Origin: Herbiconiux flava
Lineage (GTDB): Bacteria; Actinomycetota; Actinomycetes; Actinomycetales; Microbacteriaceae
Length of the DNA: 64,000 bases
Direction: 5' to 3'
Assembly: GCF_013409865.1 (NCBI RefSeq)
Contig: NZ_JACCBM010000001.1
Span: 3,224,001-3,288,000, forward strand
Position numbers and translations under genes: made by a program. Under the pieces are notes generated by a model. It ran no database searches, was not told where the DNA came from, and was given only the letters and a program-made list of their open reading frames with translations. Shown here one piece after another: positions 23,633 to 33,321 of the stretch. Every line of letters starts with the position of its first letter. The stretch's first letter is position 1.

Positions 23633-24886
23633 CTACTTGCGAAGCACGCCTCTGAAATGCGAGACGGCCCCCAGCGCGAAAGCCGCCATCAGCATGAGGA
23701 ACCCGAGCAGGAGCCCCAGCGGCACCGCCCAGTGGCTCAGAGTGTACACCCCGCCCGCGGGCTCGATGGCTCCGGCTCCCGGGCTGCCGCCCTCCGTGTC
23801 GCGGCCGTCGGGGGCGGGGATGGTGAGGGTGTCGAGCGAGGTCTTCGCCGATGACGGCCGGTAGGTGGCGATCCAGGCATCGAGGTCGCCCATGGGGTTG
23901 GCGGCGACGGGGGCGACGGATGCGCTGACCGCCGCCTCGGCGTCGACCAGACCGTACCCGTAGATCGGCCCGGGCACCGGCTCGCCCTTGGGCACGGCCG
24001 TGGCGACGATGCGGTTGATCACGTCGTCGGCCGAGAGCTCCGGATGCGCGGACTTCACCAGCGCGGCCAGTCCGCTCACCAGCGGGGCGGCCGCGCTCGT
24101 CCCGTCCCAGATCACGTGGGTGCCGCCGGGGATGACCCCGACCAGCTGCTCGCTCGGTGCAGCGACCGCGATGGTGATGCCCTGCGAGGACGCGTCGAAG
24201 CTCGCCTCGCCCTGCTTGTCGACGCCGGCCACCGCGACGACCCCGGGGATGGTGGCGGGGGCGCCGACCTCGGTCGTGCCGCTCCCCCGGTTGCCGGCGG
24301 CCGCGACCACGACCACGTCGTTGTCGAAGGCGTAGGAGAAGGCCTCGTCCCAGCTCTCGGGCCAGTCGAGGCTGTTGCGGGTGAGCGACATGTTGATGAC
24401 GTCGGCCCCGTGGTCGACGGCCCAGCGCACCGCCTCGGCGATCTGCTCGTCGGAGTCGACCGAGCCCTCGCCGAGCGCCACCGAGATGGACAGCAGGGAG
24501 GCCTTCGGGGCCACGCCGAGCACGCCGTCGCCGAAGCCGGTGCCGCGCCCGGCGATCAGCGACGCCACCATCGTGCCGTGCTCGGGGCTCGTGCCCACGG
24601 GCTTCTGGCCGTCGGGCGAGCCGATGCCCGAGACGTCGGTGCCGTCGACCACCGCGTCCCGGAGTTCGGGCACGCTGCCGTCGACTCCGGTGTCGATGAC
24701 GGCGACGGTCGCGCCCTCACCCTCCGTGACGTCCCAGGCGGCGCGGTAGCCGTAGTCGCTCAGCCAGTACTCGGCGTCACGGATCGAGTCGGCCCGGGCC
24801 GGGGCAGCCGGGGCCGTCGCCGCGAGCGGGGCGGCCGCGAGGGCGCCGACGACGAGCAGCACCCAGCTCCTCCGCCGGGCGCGCAT
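23633..24886 (-). CDS. Subtilisin-type serine protease, mycosin-like, membrane anchored
   Basis: 417 aa secreted S8 protease. Signal peptide after MRARRRSWVLLVVGALAAAP. Catalytic Asp in VAVIDTGVDG (about 67), His in EHGTMVASLIAG (about 102) and Ser in GTSAAAPLVSG (about 270). A Ser/Pro-rich linker and a C-terminal membrane helix (WAVPLGLLLGFLMLMAAFAL) give the topology of mycosins. No type VII secretion genes are near. The ATG overlaps the stop of the DUF501 gene (ATGA), so it belongs to the ftsB-DUF501 operon, where other actinobacteria have a ppx-type phosphatase gene. Confidence 0.9.
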   Translation of the reverse strand: MRARRRSWVLLVVGALAAAPLAATAPAAPARADSIRDAEYWLSDYGYRAAWDVTEGEGATVAVIDTGVDGSVPELRDAVVDGTDVSGIGSPDGQKPVGTSPEHGTMVASLIAGRGTGFGDGVLGVAPKASLLSISVALGEGSVDSDEQIAEAVRWAVDHGADVINMSLTRNSLDWPESWDEAFSYAFDNDVVVVAAAGNRGSGTTEVGAPATIPGVVAVAGVDKQGEASFDASSQGITIAVAAPSEQLVGVIPGGTHVIWDGTSAAAPLVSGLAALVKSAHPELSADDVINRIVATAVPKGEPVPGPIYGYGLVDAEAAVSASVAPVAANPMGDLDAWIATYRPSSAKTSLDTLTIPAPDGRDTEGGSPGAGAIEPAGGVYTLSHWAVPLGLLLGFLMLMAAFALGAVSHFRGVLRK

Positions 24887-25401
24887 CACTCGCCGAGTTC
24901 GTAGTCGACGCACTCGCAGACGAGCGGCGACCAGTCGCCGCGCTCGAGCGCGAGGTCGCCCACCGGGTTGACCCCGGGGCCCGCCGCGAGGGCGTGGGCG
25001 GCGAGGGCGTGCAGGCACTTGACCCGCACCGGCATGCCGCCGGCCGAGATGCCGGCGATCTCGGGCACCTCGCCGTAGACGGCGCGGTCGGCGAGGTAGG
25101 CCTCGTGGGCGGCGAGGTAGGCGGCGTTCAGCTCGGGGTCGGCGAGAGCATCCTGGAACTCGACCATCACGTGCTCGGCCTCGAGGTCGCTCATCGCGGC
25201 CGTCGCGGCGGGGTGCGACAGGTAGTAGAGGGTGGGGAACGGCGAGCCGTCGGCCAGGCGCGGGGCGGTGGCGAGCACGGTCGGGTTGCCGCAGACGCAG
25301 CGGGCGGCGATGCCGAGCACGTTGCGCACGGGGCGGCCGAGCTGGGAGCCCGCGACCGCGAGGTCGTGCTCGGAGGCCGGCTCGAAGGGAGGCGTGCTCA
25401 C
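24886..25401 (-). CDS. DUF501 family protein
   Basis: 171 aa cytoplasmic protein of unknown function found next to eno and ftsB in actinobacteria. Family features include QLGRPVRNVLGIAARCVCGNP at residues about 20-40, FPTLYYLSHP, and the C-terminal RVKCLHALAAHALAAGPGVN. The conserved cysteines (CVCG, KCLH, CEC) could bind a metal. GTG start overlapping the ftsB stop (GTGA), and its own stop overlaps the protease start, so the three genes are translationally linked. Confidence 0.92.
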   Translation of the reverse strand: MSTPPFEPASEHDLAVAGSQLGRPVRNVLGIAARCVCGNPTVLATAPRLADGSPFPTLYYLSHPAATAAMSDLEAEHVMVEFQDALADPELNAAYLAAHEAYLADRAVYGEVPEIAGISAGGMPVRVKCLHALAAHALAAGPGVNPVGDLALERGDWSPLVCECVDYELGE

Positions 25402-25913
25402 GGCAGCACTCCGTTCTGCTCGAGTTCTTGAGGCGTAGAGGTGGACAGGCCGGCGGTGACGCCCGAGGCGAAGAGCGACGAGAGCCAGTCGACCCGGGTG
25501 GTGCTGATGGTGTCGCTCACGTCGGAGCCGGGCTCGGCCGGGGCGGGCACGTCGTCGACGACGAGGAAGCTCGTCTCACCGGGCATCACGTAGTAGAGCC
25601 GGTCGCGCGCCTCGGCCTTGATGTAGGCCGGGTCGCTCCAGCGGGCGATCTCGGAGGTGAGCGCGTCGTTCTCGGCGTCGCGGGCGTCGACGGCCGCGTG
25701 CAGGGCGGCGAGCTGCTGGCGCTGCTCGATGTAGACCCGGAGGCCCGGCGCGATGATGATCACGAACATCACGATGACGACGAACATCAGCACCGTGAAT
25801 CCCGAGAAGCGGATGCTCCGGAGCCAACCGGCCCCGGCGGCACCCGCCCCCGAGGGCTGCGGCAGCGCCACCGGCATCCGTGCCGGACGTGATGCTGATG
25901 TGCGCTGCCGCAT
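25398..25913 (-). CDS. ftsB: Septum formation initiator FtsB/DivIC-like protein
   Basis: 171 aa bitopic divisome protein. A cytoplasmic basic N-terminus, one helix (FTVLMFVVIVMFVIIIAPGL, about 38-57), then a periplasmic-side coiled coil (RVYIEQRQQLAALHAAVDAR) and the family block IARWSDPAYIKAEARDRLYYVMPGE. A variable tail ends with QNGVLP. It would join FtsL and FtsQ in the division complex. Lies between eno and DUF501, the standard actinobacterial order. Confidence 0.9.
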   Translation of the reverse strand: MRQRTSASRPARMPVALPQPSGAGAAGAGWLRSIRFSGFTVLMFVVIVMFVIIIAPGLRVYIEQRQQLAALHAAVDARDAENDALTSEIARWSDPAYIKAEARDRLYYVMPGETSFLVVDDVPAPAEPGSDVSDTISTTRVDWLSSLFASGVTAGLSTSTPQELEQNGVLP

Positions 25914-25959
25914 GAATCCCTCGGGTGGTGCTCGGGTGGTGCTCGGGCTGCTCCGGCTC

Positions 25960-27279
<1,320 letters not shown>

Positions 27280-27290
27280 TCAGGCGATGG

Positions 27291-27899
27291 CTAGTCTAAC
27301 GATTCGCGCGCGATGGCCTGCATGGTCATCACGGCGTCGAACAGCCAGGCGGAGAACTCCTCGTCGTAGGCCGCGTCGAGCGGGCGGTGCAGCGCCGAGT
27401 CGACGGCCGACATCACGAGGGTGACCGCGAGCCGGGCGCGCGCGGGCGTCGTGCGCTGCTCGGCCAGGGCGACGATCTCGTGCCGCAGCTCGGCGGCGAA
27501 GCGGATGACGTCGGGCGCGAGCTCCGGACGCCGGCCGAGCAGGTCGCGGATCGCCTCGCGGTCGACGCCGTCGCGCGCGGTGGCGTCCATCACCGAGCCG
27601 ACGAGGGTGCAGAGGTCGCGGACGAGCCAGCGCTCACCGTCGCGCTCCAGGAAGCGCTGCCGCTGCGCATCCGTCACCGTGAACGCGGACAGGCCGACGA
27701 TCGCCGAGACCTTGGAGGGGAAGTAGTTGAAGAAGGTGCGGCTCGACACGCCCGCCTCGGAGCAGATCGCGTCGACCGAGGCGTGGCCCGCGCCGTTCTC
27801 GGCGACCAGGCGCAGGGCCGCGTCGTGGATCGCGGCGCGCGTCTCCACCTTCTTGCGCTCCCGGAGGGGCAGCTCGTGGTCGGACTTCAGCGTCGTCAT
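27291..27899 (-). CDS. TetR family transcriptional regulator
   Basis: 202 aa. Helix-turn-helix at about residues 15-60 (KVETRAAIHDAALRLVAENG, then HASVDAICSEAGVSSRTFFNYF), followed by a helical sensor domain typical of AcrR-like drug-efflux repressors. The ATG at 27899 overlaps the stop of the MarR gene (ATGA), so the two regulators are co-translated. Together with the MFS pump upstream they form an MFS-MarR-TetR module. Either regulator could bind the palindromes before the pump gene. Confidence 0.9.
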   Translation of the reverse strand: MTTLKSDHELPLRERKKVETRAAIHDAALRLVAENGAGHASVDAICSEAGVSSRTFFNYFPSKVSAIVGLSAFTVTDAQRQRFLERDGERWLVRDLCTLVGSVMDATARDGVDREAIRDLLGRRPELAPDVIRFAAELRHEIVALAEQRTTPARARLAVTLVMSAVDSALHRPLDAAYDEEFSAWLFDAVMTMQAIARESLD

Positions 27900-28357
27900 C
27901 GTCGCTCCGTTCTGTCGTTGAACTCGCCGAGCAGGCGCACGAACTCCTGCACGTCGGGGGTGGGCCACCCGTCGAGGGCGTCGGCGTAGAGCTCCTTCGT
28001 CTCTGCGCGCATGTCGTCGAGGCGGGCCAGGGTGAGGTCGGTGGGGGCGTAGAGCTGGGCGCGCCCGTCGCCCGGGTCGGGCACGCTCGAGACGAATCCG
28101 AGCTCCTTGAGGCTGCGGAGCTGGCGGCTGAGGGCGCTCTTGTCCATGCGGGTGGCCTGGATGATCGCCCCGGGCGCCGTGGGGTGGTGCTTGACGATGT
28201 ACTGCAGCACCGAGTAGCCCGAGGGCTGGAGCTCCGGGGAGAACCGCTCGGCGTTCTGCAGCACCGCGCGGCGGAGGGTGCGCACGAGGCGGGACATCTC
28301 GCTCTCGATGGCGGAGACGGCCTCGCCGCGGGGGTCTGCCTGGGGGTCGTCGGTCAC
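27896..28357 (-). CDS. MarR family transcriptional regulator
   Basis: 153 aa winged-helix regulator. The wing-helix spans about residues 40-100 (SGYSVLQYIVKHHPTAPGAI, ATRMDKSALSRQLRSLKELG, then SVPDPGDGRAQLYAPT). The start at GTG 28357 was preferred over the ATG at 28384 because a TAGCCT box ends 7 nt before it, giving N-terminus MTDDPQADPRGEAV. It sits 23 bases after the MFS pump gene but has its own promoter inside that gap. Likely senses a phenolic or drug-like ligand; ligand unknown. Confidence 0.88.
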   Translation of the reverse strand: MTDDPQADPRGEAVSAIESEMSRLVRTLRRAVLQNAERFSPELQPSGYSVLQYIVKHHPTAPGAIIQATRMDKSALSRQLRSLKELGFVSSVPDPGDGRAQLYAPTDLTLARLDDMRAETKELYADALDGWPTPDVQEFVRLLGEFNDRTERR

Positions 28358-28364
28358 GACCCCC

Positions 28365-28370
28365 AGGCTA
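28365..28370 (-). promoter_or_regulatory. -10 box of leaderless marR promoter
   Basis: TAGCCT followed by 7 nt and GTG at 28357; located just after the pump gene stop. Confidence 0.5.
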
Positions 28371-28380
28371 GCGTGGGTGA

Positions 28381-30108
28381 TCACCGGCGCTCGGGCGCCT
28401 CCTCGGCGTGACGCGGGGCGTGCGGCCGCGCATCCTGACCATCGTCGTCGCGGTCGGCGCCGCCGAGTCGGCCGGTGCCGTCGCGGCGCTCACCGTTCTC
28501 GGTGCTCTCGCCCGCGATCTCCGCGGCCGAGACGTTCACGACGGTCTGCTCGAGGTCGGCGATCTGCTCCTGCGAGGTCTTCGTGCCGAGGGCACGGTTC
28601 GGCAGCAGCGCGATCGCGACGATCGACAGCAGCGCGAGCGGCACGGCCAGCAGGAAGATGTCGGCCACCGCCTCGCCGTAGGCCGACTCCACGAGGGTGC
28701 GGATCGGGGCGGGCAGAGTGGTGAGGTCGGGGATGCCGCCGCTCTCGAGGCCGCCCGTCTGCGAGGGGTCGACGCCGAGCTTCAGCAGCCCGTCGGCGAT
28801 CAGCGAGGTGATGCGGTTGCCGAGCACGGCACCCATCACGGCGACGCCGATCGTGCCGCCGAGAGAACGGAAGAAGGCGACGGATGCGCTGGCCACGCCG
28901 ATCTGACGCGGGTCGACCGCGTTCTGCACGATCAGCACCAGGTTCTGCATGACCATGCCGACACCGGAGCCCATGACGAACATGTAGAGGAACACCAGCC
29001 AGAAGCTCGTGTCGTAGCGGATGGTGCCCATCAGCGCGAGGCCGATGGTGAGCAGCACCGAGCCGATCACCATGTAGCGCTTCCAGATGCCGGTGCGGCT
29101 GATCACCTGACCGATCACGATGCTCGAGACGAGCACACCCGCGATCATCGGGATGGTGAGGAGGCCGGACTCGGTCGGTGTCTTTCCGCGGGCCAGCTGC
29201 ATGTACTGGCTGAGGAAGATGCTCGTGCCGAACATGGCGACGCCCACCGAGATGCTCGCGATGACCGCGAGCCAGAAGGTGCGGTTCTTGAAGAGCGTCA
29301 TCGGGATGATGGGCTCCTTCACCTTGAGCTCGGTGACGACCGCGGCGGCCAGCAGCAGCACGGCGCCGACGACCATGGCGATCGACTGCACGGAGCCCCA
29401 CTCGAAGTCGTTGCCCGCGAGGGTCACCCAGATCAGCAGCAGCGAGACCCCGGCGGCGATGAGGGCCGCACCGAGGTAGTCGATGGTCACCTTGCGCTTC
29501 TGCGTGGGGATGTGCAGCGTGCGCTGCAGCACGATCAGCGCGGCGACGGCGAAGGGCACGGCGATGTAGAAGTTCCAGCGCCAGCCGGCGGAATCGGTGA
29601 TGACACCGCCGAGCAGCGGGCCGCCGACGGTGGCCACGGCCATCACGGCGCCGAGCAGGCCCATGTACCGGCCGCGCTCGCGCGGCGGGATGATGTCGGC
29701 CATCGCGACCTGCACGAGGGCGGTCAGGCCACCCGCGCCGAGGCCCTGCAGCACGCGGAAGAAGATGAGCATCTCGGTGGACTGCGCGAGCCCGGCGAGA
29801 CCGGAGCCGACGACGAAGATGATCAGCGAGAGCTGGATGAGGCGCTTGCGGTTGGTGAGGTCGGCGAGCTTGCCCCAGATGGGCGTCGAGACGGTGGTGG
29901 CGAGCAGGGTCGCCGTGACGACCCAGGTGTAGCCGGACTGCGTGCCACCGAGGTCGGAGATGATCTTGGGCAGCGAGCTCGAGACGACGGTGCTGGCGAG
30001 CATCGCGACGAACATGCCGAGCAAGAGTCCCGACAAGGGCACGAGCACCTGCCGGCGGGTCTTGGCGCCCTCCGCGGGCGCCGGGGCTTCGATGGTCTGT
30101 GAGGGCAC
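28381..30108 (-). CDS. MFS multidrug transporter, 14-helix DHA2 (EmrB/QacA) family
   Basis: 575 aa proton-driven efflux pump. The helix 2-3 loop has GKLADLTNRKRLIQLSL, and motif C-like GLLGAVMAVATVGGPLLGGVITD lies in helix 5, as in drug antiporters. A long cytoplasmic C-terminal tail is acidic and Asp-rich. The GTG at 30108 was chosen because AGGAG lies 7 nt upstream; the longer frame starting at 30171 runs through the operator region. Two palindromic operators overlap its promoter, so the pump is probably repressed until a toxic compound is sensed. Confidence 0.92.
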   Translation of the reverse strand: MPSQTIEAPAPAEGAKTRRQVLVPLSGLLLGMFVAMLASTVVSSSLPKIISDLGGTQSGYTWVVTATLLATTVSTPIWGKLADLTNRKRLIQLSLIIFVVGSGLAGLAQSTEMLIFFRVLQGLGAGGLTALVQVAMADIIPPRERGRYMGLLGAVMAVATVGGPLLGGVITDSAGWRWNFYIAVPFAVAALIVLQRTLHIPTQKRKVTIDYLGAALIAAGVSLLLIWVTLAGNDFEWGSVQSIAMVVGAVLLLAAAVVTELKVKEPIIPMTLFKNRTFWLAVIASISVGVAMFGTSIFLSQYMQLARGKTPTESGLLTIPMIAGVLVSSIVIGQVISRTGIWKRYMVIGSVLLTIGLALMGTIRYDTSFWLVFLYMFVMGSGVGMVMQNLVLIVQNAVDPRQIGVASASVAFFRSLGGTIGVAVMGAVLGNRITSLIADGLLKLGVDPSQTGGLESGGIPDLTTLPAPIRTLVESAYGEAVADIFLLAVPLALLSIVAIALLPNRALGTKTSQEQIADLEQTVVNVSAAEIAGESTENGERRDGTGRLGGADRDDDGQDARPHAPRHAEEAPERR

Positions 30109-30128
30109 GGTTCTCCTGTACGCAAAAA

Positions 30129-30172
30129 GTTGATCTGGATCAACGATATACCCGTTGTTGACCCAGATCAAC
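30129..30172. promoter_or_regulatory. Twin palindromic operators over the DHA2 pump promoter
   Basis: Site 1 GTTGATC-TG-GATCAAC (30129-30144) is a perfect palindrome; site 2 GTTGACC-CA-GATCAAC (30157-30172) is a near copy, centres 28 bp apart. On the minus strand TTGATC inside site 2 and TATATC between the sites look like -35 and -10 boxes, so a bound repressor would cover the promoter. Confidence 0.65.
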
Positions 30173-30250
30173 TAATTACTGCAGAAAGTGCAAACTTTTA
30201 TGCTGTGCACGGTTCCCGCCCGTGCGGCTCATCCGGCTCAGGATGCGCGG

Positions 30251-31528
30251 CTACTCCCCCGCCGTGATGGCCTCCGCCTCGACGAGCTCGTCCTCCTCCT
30301 CGTGGTCGATGTGCGCGATGGCACGATGACCGGCGATGACGATGATCGAGGCGATCACCACGGAACCCGCGGCGACGTAGAACGGGGTCGCGGCGGTGAA
30401 CAGGCCGGCGATCAGCGAGGCGGCGGGCGGGGCGACCGCGCCGCCGATGAAGCGCACGGCCGAGTAGGCCGACGAGGCCACCGGGCGAGGCAGGTCGGTC
30501 GCGGCCATCACCGACTCCGTGAGCACGGTGTTCATGACGCCGAGCAGGGCTCCGCCGACGACCACGCAGGTGATCAGGCCGGGCACGCTGTCGACGAAGA
30601 CGCCCGCGAGCACGAGGTCGACGCCGAGCAGGAGCAGCACGCTCCAGAGCACGCGGCTGCGCGGGATGCGGCGGGTCAGCCACGGCGCCACCCAGACCGA
30701 GGTGATCGCGACCGCGATCCCCCAGCCGAAGAAGGTGAGGCCGAGGCCCATCTCGTCGAGGCCGAGCGGGAACGGCGTGTAGGCCAGCAGGATGAAGAAG
30801 CCGATGTTGTAGAACAGGGCGGCGATCGCGAGGATCGACAGCGCCGGTTTCGCGAGCGCCTTGAACGGAGCCGACAGCGAGGTCGGTGTCGGCCTCACCG
30901 GCTCCTTCTTCATCAGCGTCGCGATGGCGATGAAGCCGATGGCCATCAGCACGCTGGTGCCGAAGAACGGCCCCCGCCAGCTGATCGAACCGAGCAGCCC
31001 GCCGAGCAGCGGACCGATCGCGATCCCGAGGCCGAGCGCGGCCTCGTACAGGATGATCGCCGAGCTCGCTCCCCCGCTCGCCGCGCCCACGATGGTGGCG
31101 AGGGCGGTCGAGATGAAGAGCGCGTTTCCGAGGCCCCAGCCGGCGCGGAAGCCGATGACCGACTCCACGTTCTGCGAGAGACCGGCAGCGAGGGCGAACG
31201 CGACGATCAGCGCGAGGCCGATCAGCAGCGTCGTGCGGGCGCCGATGCGGGTCGAGAGCCAGCTCGTGAAGAGCATGGCCACGCCCGTGATGAGCAGGTA
31301 GCTGGTGAACAGGAGCGAGGTCTGGGTCTGGGTGGCGTCGAGGCTCTCGGCGATGGCCGGGAGGATCGGGTCGACCAGGCCGATGCCCATGAAGGCGATG
31401 ACGCAGGCGAAGGCCACGGCCCAGACGGCCTTGGGCTGGTGCAGGATCGAGTTCGTCGGGGCGGGCTTCCTGGCGGGGTGCTTGGTGGTGGTGGCGGTCG
31501 TCGCCGTGTCGGTGGCCGTCGGGATCAC
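30251..31528 (-). CDS. MFS transporter, 12-helix drug efflux type
   Basis: 425 aa. Helix 1 GIGLVDPILPAIAESL is the motif of DHA1-type exporters, with loop SWLSTRIGARTTLLIG after helix 2 and GLGIAIGPLLGGLLGSISWR (motif C) in helix 5. The C-terminus is acidic (HIDHEEEDELVEAEAITAGE). GTG start overlaps the stop of the MarR gene (GTGA). A small inverted repeat CATCC-GGCTCA-GGATG (30230-30245) follows the stop and may end transcription before the second efflux module. Confidence 0.9.
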   Translation of the reverse strand: MIPTATDTATTATTTKHPARKPAPTNSILHQPKAVWAVAFACVIAFMGIGLVDPILPAIAESLDATQTQTSLLFTSYLLITGVAMLFTSWLSTRIGARTTLLIGLALIVAFALAAGLSQNVESVIGFRAGWGLGNALFISTALATIVGAASGGASSAIILYEAALGLGIAIGPLLGGLLGSISWRGPFFGTSVLMAIGFIAIATLMKKEPVRPTPTSLSAPFKALAKPALSILAIAALFYNIGFFILLAYTPFPLGLDEMGLGLTFFGWGIAVAITSVWVAPWLTRRIPRSRVLWSVLLLLGVDLVLAGVFVDSVPGLITCVVVGGALLGVMNTVLTESVMAATDLPRPVASSAYSAVRFIGGAVAPPAASLIAGLFTAATPFYVAAGSVVIASIIVIAGHRAIAHIDHEEEDELVEAEAITAGE

Positions 31529-31989
31529 GCGGCTTTCACGACGTCGGCGGCGCGCACGTCGGTGCACTCGTGCAGCAGGTCGACCGCGCGCGAGATGACC
31601 TCGATCTCCTCGCGGTCGAGGTCGTCGAACAGCGGGGCGAGGGCGGCGCCGAGCTTCTCGCGCCAGTCGGCGAGGGCGCGGATGCCCTTCGGGGCGAGGG
31701 CGATCTGCCACGCACGGGCGTCGTCGACGTCGGCGATGCGGCGGATCCACTCCACCTCGTTGAGGTTCGCGACGATCTTCGTCATCGTCGGCTGGCTGAC
31801 GCGGCTCTGCTTGGCGAGCTCGCCGAGGCGCATGGGGCCGAAGCTGCTGAGGACGCTCAGCGTGCGCCAGGTGGCGGGGGAGGTCTGTTCGCCGGTGGCC
31901 TGGGCGGCGATGCGGGTGAGGCGGTGCGTGACCGAGACGAGGTCGGAGAGCAGCGTCTGGAGTTCGGGGGTGGGATTTTCGTTAGTCAC
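31525..31989 (-). CDS. MarR family transcriptional regulator
   Basis: 154 aa winged-helix regulator, first gene of a MarR-MFS pair. DNA-binding region about residues 35-100 (SPATWRTLSVLSSFGPMRLG, LAKQSRVSQPTMTKIVANLN, then ADVDDARAWQIALAPKG). GTG start at 31989. A perfect 23-bp palindrome lies 11-34 bp upstream (32001-32023) and overlaps the end of hisS, the expected position for an autorepressor site. The gene for the pump follows with a 4-nt overlap. Confidence 0.9.
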   Translation of the reverse strand: MTNENPTPELQTLLSDLVSVTHRLTRIAAQATGEQTSPATWRTLSVLSSFGPMRLGELAKQSRVSQPTMTKIVANLNEVEWIRRIADVDDARAWQIALAPKGIRALADWREKLGAALAPLFDDLDREEIEVISRAVDLLHECTDVRAADVVKAA

Positions 31990-32000
31990 GGTTAATCATT

Positions 32001-32023
32001 ATTGCATAGCCAAACTATGCAAT
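32001..32023. promoter_or_regulatory. MarR-type operator overlapping the hisS stop codon
   Basis: ATTGCATAG-CCAAA-CTATGCAAT, perfect 9-bp arms with a 5-nt centre. The right arm contains the last codons and the TAG stop of hisS (32015-32017). It is 11 bp from the marR start, so it probably covers the marR-MFS promoter. Confidence 0.65.
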
Positions 32024-33295
32024 GACGACTTCGCCGGATTCAGTACCTGGTAGTCGCTTGATGGGAAGTGTCGACGCATCAATGGTGTCCGGGTACACGA
32101 CAGCGAACTCCGTGAAGCCGGCGGACGCCACTCGGTCCAATAGATTAGCCAAATTCTTCGTGCGACGCTCCAACCGCACTCGAACACCGTCAGCGACCAG
32201 TTGCCTTTTCAGGGAGAGCAGCTGCGTCGGATCAGCATTCTTCTCATGGACGAGAACGACTGACCGGACATTGCCGGCTGCCGGGTCGGCGACCAGGTCG
32301 ATGATGCGCTCGAAGCCGATCGAGAAGCCGCAGGCCGGCACCGACTCGGTGAGGAACCGGCCGATCATGCCGTCGTAGCGGCCTCCGCCGCCGAGCGAGA
32401 AGGTGAAGTCGGGGTGCTCGATCTCGAAGATCGTGCCCGTGTAGTAGCCCATGCCCCGCACGAGGAACGGGTCGAAGACGAGGGCGCCGTCGACGCCGGC
32501 CGCGGCCAGGGCGGACTCGATGCGGGCGAGGTCGGCCACAGCATCCTGAGCCACCCCCTCGGGCAGCACGGGCGGGGACACCGCGAGGAAGCGCTCGATC
32601 GCCTCGACGGCCTCGGGGCGGGAGCCCTTCTCGCGCAGCTCGGCGACGACGCCTTCGGGGCCGACCTTGTCGAGCTTGTCGATCGTGATCAGCACGGAGT
32701 CGTTCTGCGACGCCTCGAAGCCGAAGTGCTCGAGGAGCCCGAGCAGGATGCGGCGGTCGTTGATGCGGATGCGGCAGTTCTCGAGCCCGAGCGCGTCGAG
32801 CGTGGCGAGGGTCGCCGTGAGCAGCTCGATCTCGGCGAGGATGCCCGCCTCGCCGATGATGTCGATGTCGCACTGCACGAACTGGCGGTAGCGGCCCTTC
32901 TGCGGGCGCTCGGCGCGCCAGACGGGAGCGATCTGCACGGAGCGGAACACCTGCGGCAGGCTCGCGCGGTGGCTGGCGTAGAACCGGGCGAGCGGCACGG
33001 TGAGGTCGAAGCGGAGGCCGAGGTCGGCGAGCGCGTCCGGGTCGTCGCTCTCGGCGGCCGCCCGGAGCGCCTCGGCGTCGAGGCCGCGGCGCATCACGTT
33101 GAAGGCGAGCTTCTCGTTGTCGCCGCCGAGGCCGGCGTGCAGGCGGCCGAAGTCCTCCATCACGGGCGTCTCGATCTCGTCGAACCCGTGCGCCGCGTAC
33201 GTCTCCCGGATGACGCCGAGCACGCGCTCGCGCTTCGCCTTGTCGGCGGGCAGGAAGTCGCGCATGCCGCGCGGTGGGGTCACCGGAGAAGCCAT
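32015..33295 (-). CDS. hisS: Histidyl-tRNA synthetase
   Basis: 426 aa class II synthetase. Motif 1 region TPPRGMRDFLP at the N-terminus, motif 2 RAERPQKGRYRQFVQCDIDI (about 120), histidine-binding GMGYYTGTIFEIEH (about 275) and LGGGGRYDGMIG (about 300), motif 3 ACGFSIGFERI (about 325), and a C-terminal anticodon-binding domain. The first 340 residues have normal high-GC codon use; the last 85 codons (32020-32280) are 55-60% GC with TTG, CTA, CGA and AAT codons. ATG 33295 follows a TAGAAT box by 6 nt, so the message is probably leaderless. Confidence 0.95.
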   Translation of the reverse strand: MASPVTPPRGMRDFLPADKAKRERVLGVIRETYAAHGFDEIETPVMEDFGRLHAGLGGDNEKLAFNVMRRGLDAEALRAAAESDDPDALADLGLRFDLTVPLARFYASHRASLPQVFRSVQIAPVWRAERPQKGRYRQFVQCDIDIIGEAGILAEIELLTATLATLDALGLENCRIRINDRRILLGLLEHFGFEASQNDSVLITIDKLDKVGPEGVVAELREKGSRPEAVEAIERFLAVSPPVLPEGVAQDAVADLARIESALAAAGVDGALVFDPFLVRGMGYYTGTIFEIEHPDFTFSLGGGGRYDGMIGRFLTESVPACGFSIGFERIIDLVADPAAGNVRSVVLVHEKNADPTQLLSLKRQLVADGVRVRLERRTKNLANLLDRVASAGFTEFAVVYPDTIDASTLPIKRLPGTESGEVVIA

Positions 33296-33301
33296 CCCCC
33301 G

Positions 33302-33307
33302 ATTCTA
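33302..33307 (-). promoter_or_regulatory. -10 box of leaderless hisS promoter
   Basis: TAGAAT followed by 6 nt and the ATG at 33295. Confidence 0.55.
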
Positions 33308-33321
33308 TTGAACGGCGGCGG

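Noticed and set aside
30109..30171. Longer start for the DHA2 pump at 30171
   Set aside because: It would translate through the twin operators and promoter. GTG 30108 has a well-spaced AGGAG.
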